Source: JAGQSZ01 sp049647585 (lineage in GTDB: Bacteria; Actinomycetota; Acidimicrobiia; Acidimicrobiales; Microtrichaceae). Taken from it: a stretch of 10,443 bases of DNA. Shown here piece by piece: positions 7,541-10,443 of the stretch. The position numbers and the translations under genes are program-made. The notes under the pieces are model-generated. The model ran no database searches. It had not been told where the DNA came from and worked only from the letters and a program-made list of their open reading frames with translations. The stretch covers positions 1-10,443 of the forward strand of contig JBARXY010000015.1 of assembly GCA_049647585.1 (NCBI GenBank). The letters run 5' to 3'. Each line of letters opens with the position of its first letter. The stretch's first letter is position 1.

Positions 7541-8002
7541 TCAGATGGCGAAGTTCACCGGCTCGGACGATCCTCCGGCTGTTGATGGAGCACAACAAGC
7601 AGAGGATTCACCGGGGGCGAGGACCTGGTCGGTCATCTGCTCGGTATCACCGGTCTTGACGTAGAACTCCCAGGGCGCGCCGTCCGGGTCGGTCACCCAG
7701 GTCTCGGTCTTTGAGGCGAAGCAACAGATGGTGTCGTCGACTCCAGTTGTCTCCAGGCCGTCGCTTGACAGTCGCGCCTCGGCTGCAGAGACCTCCTCGG
7801 CCGAAGTTGTCTCGACCCCGAGGTGGTTGAGCGTGCCCCCACCCTCGCCCTCGATAAGGACCAGCTTGAGGGGCGGGTCGGCGATCTCGAAGTTGGCATA
7901 GCCGGGCTTGCGCTTGGCGACCGGCGTTGCGAACAACAAAGAGTAGAACTCGACGGCCTGGTCGATGTCCGAAACGTTGAGTGCGAGCTGTACACGTGAC
8001 AT
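7541..8002 (-). CDS. arsI: ArsI/CadI-type glyoxalase-fold dioxygenase (probable C-As lyase)
   Basis: The 153-residue product is a VOC-fold (glyoxalase/dioxygenase) protein of the ArsI/CadI type. ArsI enzymes are Fe(II)-dependent and cleave the carbon-arsenic bond of trivalent organoarsenicals such as methylarsenite, releasing arsenite. Mycobacterial CadI belongs to the same group and is cadmium-induced. The N-terminus MSRVQLALNVSD, KRKPGYANFEIADPPLKLVL (30-49) and TLNHLGVE (57-64) match the family closely. Probable metal ligands are Gln5, His60 and Glu112 (in WEFY). The vicinal pair Cys93-Cys94 in TICCFASK is the arsenical-binding site of ArsI. A second vicinal pair, Cys136-Cys137, lies in the flexible tail (SACCAPS). 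The start at 8002 is set by AGGAGG (complement of 8008-8013) 5 nt upstream; the Met at 8026 would put that SD inside the gene. The gene is divergent from arsR and converges on the P450 with a 17-bp gap. Confidence 0.92.
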   Translation of the reverse strand: MSRVQLALNVSDIDQAVEFYSLLFATPVAKRKPGYANFEIADPPLKLVLIEGEGGGTLNHLGVETTSAEEVSAAEARLSSDGLETTGVDDTICCFASKTETWVTDPDGAPWEFYVKTGDTEQMTDQVLAPGESSACCAPSTAGGSSEPVNFAI

Positions 8003-8007
8003 GGAAG

Positions 8008-8013
8008 CCTCCT
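8008..8013 (-). promoter_or_regulatory. Ribosome binding site of arsI
   Basis: A perfect AGGAGG on the minus strand lies 5 nt before the ATG at 8002. It fixes the arsI start eight codons inside the longest open frame. Confidence 0.8.
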
Positions 8014-8020
8014 GGGCTAC

Positions 8021-8078
8021 AATCATCGATAAGTATCGATATATTGATCGTCCCTCACATATAGATGATTGTCAATAT
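8021..8078. promoter_or_regulatory. Probable ArsR operator and overlapping divergent promoters
   Basis: The spacer between arsI and arsR is strikingly AT-rich for this GC-rich window and full of ATYGAT half-sites. ATCGAT occurs at 8025-8030 and 8035-8040, forming a perfect 6-4-6 dyad (8025-8040). The second copy pairs with ATTGAT at 8043-8048 as a 6-2-6 dyad with one mismatch. Further on, ATTG-T-CAAT (8068-8076) is a third dyad, and ATATTGA (8041-8047) is repeated inverted as TCAATAT (8072-8078). ArsR/SmtB repressors typically bind such imperfect AT-rich dyads over the promoter. On the minus strand TTGACA (complement of 8070-8075) is a perfect -35 for arsI, with a weak GACGAT (complement of 8047-8052) 17 nt further on. 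Repressor binding here would control arsI, and probably arsR-selO as well, until arsenite is bound. Confidence 0.65.
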
Positions 8079-8128
8079 GGTGATGGATGTTTCCGTTGCA
8101 GAATTCGTATCTACGGATACTCGGACTC

Positions 8129-8134
8129 AGGGAG
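8129..8134 (+). promoter_or_regulatory. Ribosome binding site of arsR
   Basis: AGGGAG lies 7 nt before the ATG at 8142. It selects this start over the longer open frame, whose upstream part would run through the operator region. Confidence 0.7.
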
Positions 8135-8141
8135 CGAGTTG

Positions 8142-8495
8142 ATGAGCGTGGACAGTCAGGTGCAGTGCTGTGGCCCAGTCACTTCCGTCATCCTTGATGA
8201 GCCTGAGGCCCTGGTCCTGGCGGACGCATTCAGAGCACTCGCTGACCCGGCCCGACTTCGGCTGCTCTCGTTGATCGCCAACTCGACCAGCGGTGAGGCG
8301 TGCGCATGTGACCTGATCGAGCCCTTGGAGCGCTCCCAACCCACGGTGTCCCATCACCTTTCGATTCTGGTGGATGCGGGCTTGGTGACTCGCGAGAAGC
8401 GGGGCCGCTGGGCCTGGTACCGGGTCGTCCCAGAGCGCCTGGAGGCCCTGCGGACGGCGCTGGACCCAACGACGACAGAACTGGCACAACGGTGA
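8142..8495 (+). CDS. arsR: ArsR/SmtB-family arsenic-responsive repressor
   Basis: A 117-residue winged-helix repressor. FRALADPARLRLLSLI (30-45) is the ArsR-family signature. The recognition helix lies in SQPTVSHHLSILVDAGLV (about 64-81), followed by the wing TREKRGRWAWYRV. The motif GEACACDL (51-58) gives Cys54-x-Cys56-Asp-Leu, the trivalent arsenic/antimony site of E. coli-type ArsR (CVCDL). In addition a vicinal pair, Cys9-Cys10, lies in the N-terminal arm, a position reminiscent of the Cys15/Cys16 pair used with Cys55 by Corynebacterium glutamicum ArsR. Arsenite binding should release DNA from the dimer. The operator is most likely in the arsI-arsR spacer. Its stop codon overlaps the selO start (GTGA, 8492-8495), so it heads a translationally coupled operon with selO. 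A small chance remains that Cd(II)/Pb(II) rather than As(III) is the inducer, given that CadI is cadmium-induced. Confidence 0.92.
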   Translation: MSVDSQVQCCGPVTSVILDEPEALVLADAFRALADPARLRLLSLIANSTSGEACACDLIEPLERSQPTVSHHLSILVDAGLVTREKRGRWAWYRVVPERLEALRTALDPTTTELAQR

Positions 8496-9970
8496 AACCT
8501 CAGGCCCCCCTCACAGGATCGAAGCTCCTCGAGCTGCAGCACGTCTTTCATGAGCAGTTGCCCGAGCTGAGCCTTGAATGGCAGGCCGCCGCTGTGCCCG
8601 AGCCTGCCCTGGTGGTACTTAACGAGGCCCTTGCCCGGGAACTCGGGATTGATCCAAGTGAGTTGAACTCACCGGCGGCCGTTGATGTCTTTTCGGGCAA
8701 CCACGCTCCGGAGGGGTCTGTACCTGTCGCACTTGGCTACGCAGGTCATCAATTCGGCAACTACTCGCCCCGATTGGGAGATGGTCGTGCCTTGTTGTTG
8801 GGCGAGTTGACCACTCCTGACGGGGACCTCGTCGATATTCACCTGAAGGGCTCCGGTCGGACACCGTTCGCCCGAGGCGGTGATGGCAAGGCGACGATTG
8901 GGCCGATGCTGCGCGAATACATCGTCTCCGAGGCGCTCAGCTCACTCGGTGTGGCCACGACACGCAGTCTCGCGGTCGTCACCACCGGCGAGCAGATCAA
9001 CCGTGATCGCCTTGAGCCCGGAGCTGTTCTGACGCGAATTGCTGCCAGCCACATCCGAGTTGGGACATTTGAATACGCGGTCCGTCTCGGCGGGTCCGAC
9101 TTGGTGCGCCGTCTCGCTGATCACGCCATCGAGCGTCACTACCCTCACCTGGCGACTGCCGAGAATCCATATGTTGAACTGCTCTCCGCAGTAGTCGATG
9201 CGCAGGCGAAGCTGATTGCCCAATGGATGCTTCTCGGGTTCATCCACGGCGTGATGAACACCGACAACATGACGATCTCGGGTGAGGGGATTGACTACGG
9301 GCCTTGCGCTTTCATGGACCAATATGACCCTGGAGCGGTGTTCAGCTCGATTGATCATGCGGGCCGATACGCCTACGGGAATCAGGCTCCGATTGCTGCT
9401 TGGAATCTGGCCCGGCTTGCAGAGACGATGCTTGACCTCCTGGCCGCAGACACCACTGACGCGGTCGCGAGCGCAACCGAGATCGTCAATGGATTTCCCG
9501 CTCGGTTCAATCTTCACTGGCGGGGCTTGATCAACCGAAAGCTCGGGTTGGCAGAGCTTTCGGATGACTCGCTGCTCGACGATCTGCCAGTCGCGATGCA
9601 GGCCGATGGGCTCGACTGGACCCAGACGTTCCGAAATCTTGCCGATGGACTTCGCGGTTCGTTCGAGCGACCGGAGTTCGGTGGGCAACTAGGTGTCTGG
9701 GTGAATCGGTGGCATCGACAGATTGAGCGAGAAGGTCGCGACTCCCAACAGGTTGCTGACGAAATGGACTCAGTCAATCCGATCTATATCCCGCGTAACC
9801 ACCTGGTGGACGAAGCGCTTCAGGCGGCAACCTCGGGGGATCTAGGCCCATTCCGACAGCTGGTAAACGTGCTGAGCGATCCGTTCACCAAGCGAGCCGG
9901 ATTGGACCGATTCGCCAACGCAGCCACGAGTGAGTTCAACGCCGGGTTCCAGACCTTCTGCGGGACCTAA
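8492..9970 (+). CDS. selO: Protein adenylyltransferase SelO (YdiU/UPF0061 family)
   Basis: The 492-residue product is a full-length SelO, a kinase-fold enzyme that transfers AMP from ATP to Ser/Thr/Tyr of target proteins and is linked to redox homeostasis (glutaredoxin and 2-oxoglutarate dehydrogenase subunits are known bacterial targets). Relative to Pseudomonas syringae SelO every key residue fits with a shift of six: Lys119 in HLKGSG, Glu142 in REY, Arg182 and Arg189 in TRIAASHIR, Asn259 in MNTDN and Asp268 in GIDYGP. GYAGHQFGNYSPRLGDGRA (82-100) is also typical. There are only two cysteines, Cys272 and Cys490. Cys490 is third from the end, the place of selenocysteine in animal SelO, and the pair matches the regulatory disulfide of E. 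coli SelO (Cys272-Cys476). The GTG start overlaps the arsR stop codon by the tetranucleotide GTGA and no strong SD is visible, which points to translational coupling to arsR. Confidence 0.95.
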   Translation: MKPQAPLTGSKLLELQHVFHEQLPELSLEWQAAAVPEPALVVLNEALARELGIDPSELNSPAAVDVFSGNHAPEGSVPVALGYAGHQFGNYSPRLGDGRALLLGELTTPDGDLVDIHLKGSGRTPFARGGDGKATIGPMLREYIVSEALSSLGVATTRSLAVVTTGEQINRDRLEPGAVLTRIAASHIRVGTFEYAVRLGGSDLVRRLADHAIERHYPHLATAENPYVELLSAVVDAQAKLIAQWMLLGFIHGVMNTDNMTISGEGIDYGPCAFMDQYDPGAVFSSIDHAGRYAYGNQAPIAAWNLARLAETMLDLLAADTTDAVASATEIVNGFPARFNLHWRGLINRKLGLAELSDDSLLDDLPVAMQADGLDWTQTFRNLADGLRGSFERPEFGGQLGVWVNRWHRQIEREGRDSQQVADEMDSVNPIYIPRNHLVDEALQAATSGDLGPFRQLVNVLSDPFTKRAGLDRFANAATSEFNAGFQTFCGT

Positions 9971-10066
9971 GGATTATCCGGGTCCCATCGCTGACGAACA
10001 CTTCGGTTGTGAGCAATGGCAGGTCATCGGGCCAAGCCGATCATCCGTCGCTTCGGGTCACCATTC
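9971..10066. terminator. Short convergent spacer with a weak hairpin
   Basis: The 96 bp between selO and the convergent gene contain one modest stem: GGTCATCGG (10022-10030) against CCGATCATC (10037-10045), with a 6-nt loop. Five outer-to-loop pairs (ATCGG/CCGAT) are perfect, then one mismatch and three more pairs including a G-T. No T-run follows, so it is at best a weak or bidirectional terminator. Confidence 0.25.
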
Positions 10067-10443
10067 CTATGGTCCAGTGACATCCCATGGGCAAGTGTAG
10101 TCACCAAACTCTGAGTCCCAGCACGTGCCCTTTTGGAGGTTGAATTGCATCCAGTTCTCCGCCGTGATCGTCTCGTCCCCTTGCTGTGCGGTGACATGCA
10201 AGTAGATCACCCAGGCCTGGAAGTCGTCGCTGTCCCAGCGGAAAAGCATCGTGGTGCTGGGTTCGTTCGGTGTGTTGACCTCACACAGCTGGTCCGGATA
10301 GCAGGACCACTCGTAAGAGATGATTTCGGCGTCAGGGTCGTTCAGCTCCCATCTGGCAGCGGAGAACTCCGGGGAGGGGCCGCTGTAGAAGACGGAGTTC
10401 CTGGGCCAGAAGCCTCCGCCCGGCTTGAAGCCGAACGGCTCGG
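10067..10443 (-). CDS. Unrecognised protein, probably secreted with a PKD/Ig-like beta-sandwich domain (N-terminus beyond window)
   Basis: On the minus strand the frame is open from the right edge to TAG at 10067-10069, giving the last 124 residues of a larger protein. I do not recognise the family. The stretch NDPDAEIISYEWSC (34-47 of the visible part), followed by AWVIYLHVTAQQGDET (76-91), has the D-P-D-x(4)-Y-x-W then beta-strand V-x-L-x-V-x-A/D layout of PKD or immunoglobulin-like beta-sandwich domains, which are common in exported proteins. Four cysteines (visible residues 47, 53, 107 and 117) could form two disulfides, which also suggests an extracellular location. Any signal peptide or catalytic domain lies outside the window. 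The Met at 10249 is internal: the same frame continues upstream with coherent, Trp/Pro-rich protein sequence. It converges on selO. Confidence 0.6.
   Translation of the reverse strand, partial: EPFGFKPGGGFWPRNSVFYSGPSPEFSAARWELNDPDAEIISYEWSCYPDQLCEVNTPNEPSTTMLFRWDSDDFQAWVIYLHVTAQQGDETITAENWMQFNLQKGTCWDSEFGDYTCPWDVTGP

Noticed and set aside
8003..8026. Eight-residue N-terminal extension of ArsI
   Set aside because: The perfect AGGAGG would be inside the coding sequence, and ArsI/CadI proteins begin with MSRVQLALN-like sequence.
7965..8141. Upstream extension of arsR by 59 residues
   Set aside because: It would overlap the arsI start and code through the AT-rich operator; ArsR proteins of about 110-120 residues start near here and ATG 8142 has a good SD.

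Overview
The window looks like a stretch of chromosome from a high-GC actinobacterium. Codons end mostly in G or C, several starts are GTG, and the protein set fits that phylum: an RmuC with a short N-terminal anchor, a cholesterol/alkane-type cytochrome P450, a lactate 2-monooxygenase, and a CadI/ArsI dioxygenase beside an ArsR repressor. I cannot name the genus. No rRNA, tRNA or CRISPR array is visible.

Left edge (1-539): the last 30 codons of an IS3-family transposase and a probable IS end, then about 400 bp without a convincing gene. Centre-left (540-4990): an LtrA-family membrane protein (minus strand) is divergent from the nuclease-like recombination protein RmuC (plus strand). RmuC converges, with a 19-bp gap, on a ClC-type anion transporter carrying two CBS domains (minus strand). 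This ClC lacks several residues typical of Cl-/H+ antiporters. Centre-right (5129-7523): a probable two-gene plus-strand unit encodes an FMN-dependent lactate 2-monooxygenase and a cytochrome P450. The first gene may be translated from a leaderless mRNA.

Right (7541-9970): an arsenic-linked locus. ArsI (C-As lyase, minus strand) is divergent from an ArsR repressor (plus strand). The 139 bp between them is AT-rich and carries repeated ATCGAT/ATTGAT half-sites that are probably the operator. The arsR stop codon overlaps the GTG start of selO in a GTGA tetranucleotide, so the protein adenylyltransferase SelO appears to be translated together with the arsenic sensor. SelO keeps every catalytic residue I could place and has only two cysteines, at the positions of the known redox pair. 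The most interesting idea here is that SelO (redox-controlled AMPylation) is part of an arsenical response together with ArsR and ArsI. The right edge holds the C-terminal part of an unrecognised, probably secreted, PKD/Ig-like protein on the minus strand.

There is no sign of a large new multi-gene defence or mobile system. The noteworthy points are the arsR-selO coupling, the unusual ClC, and the lactate monooxygenase/P450 pairing.
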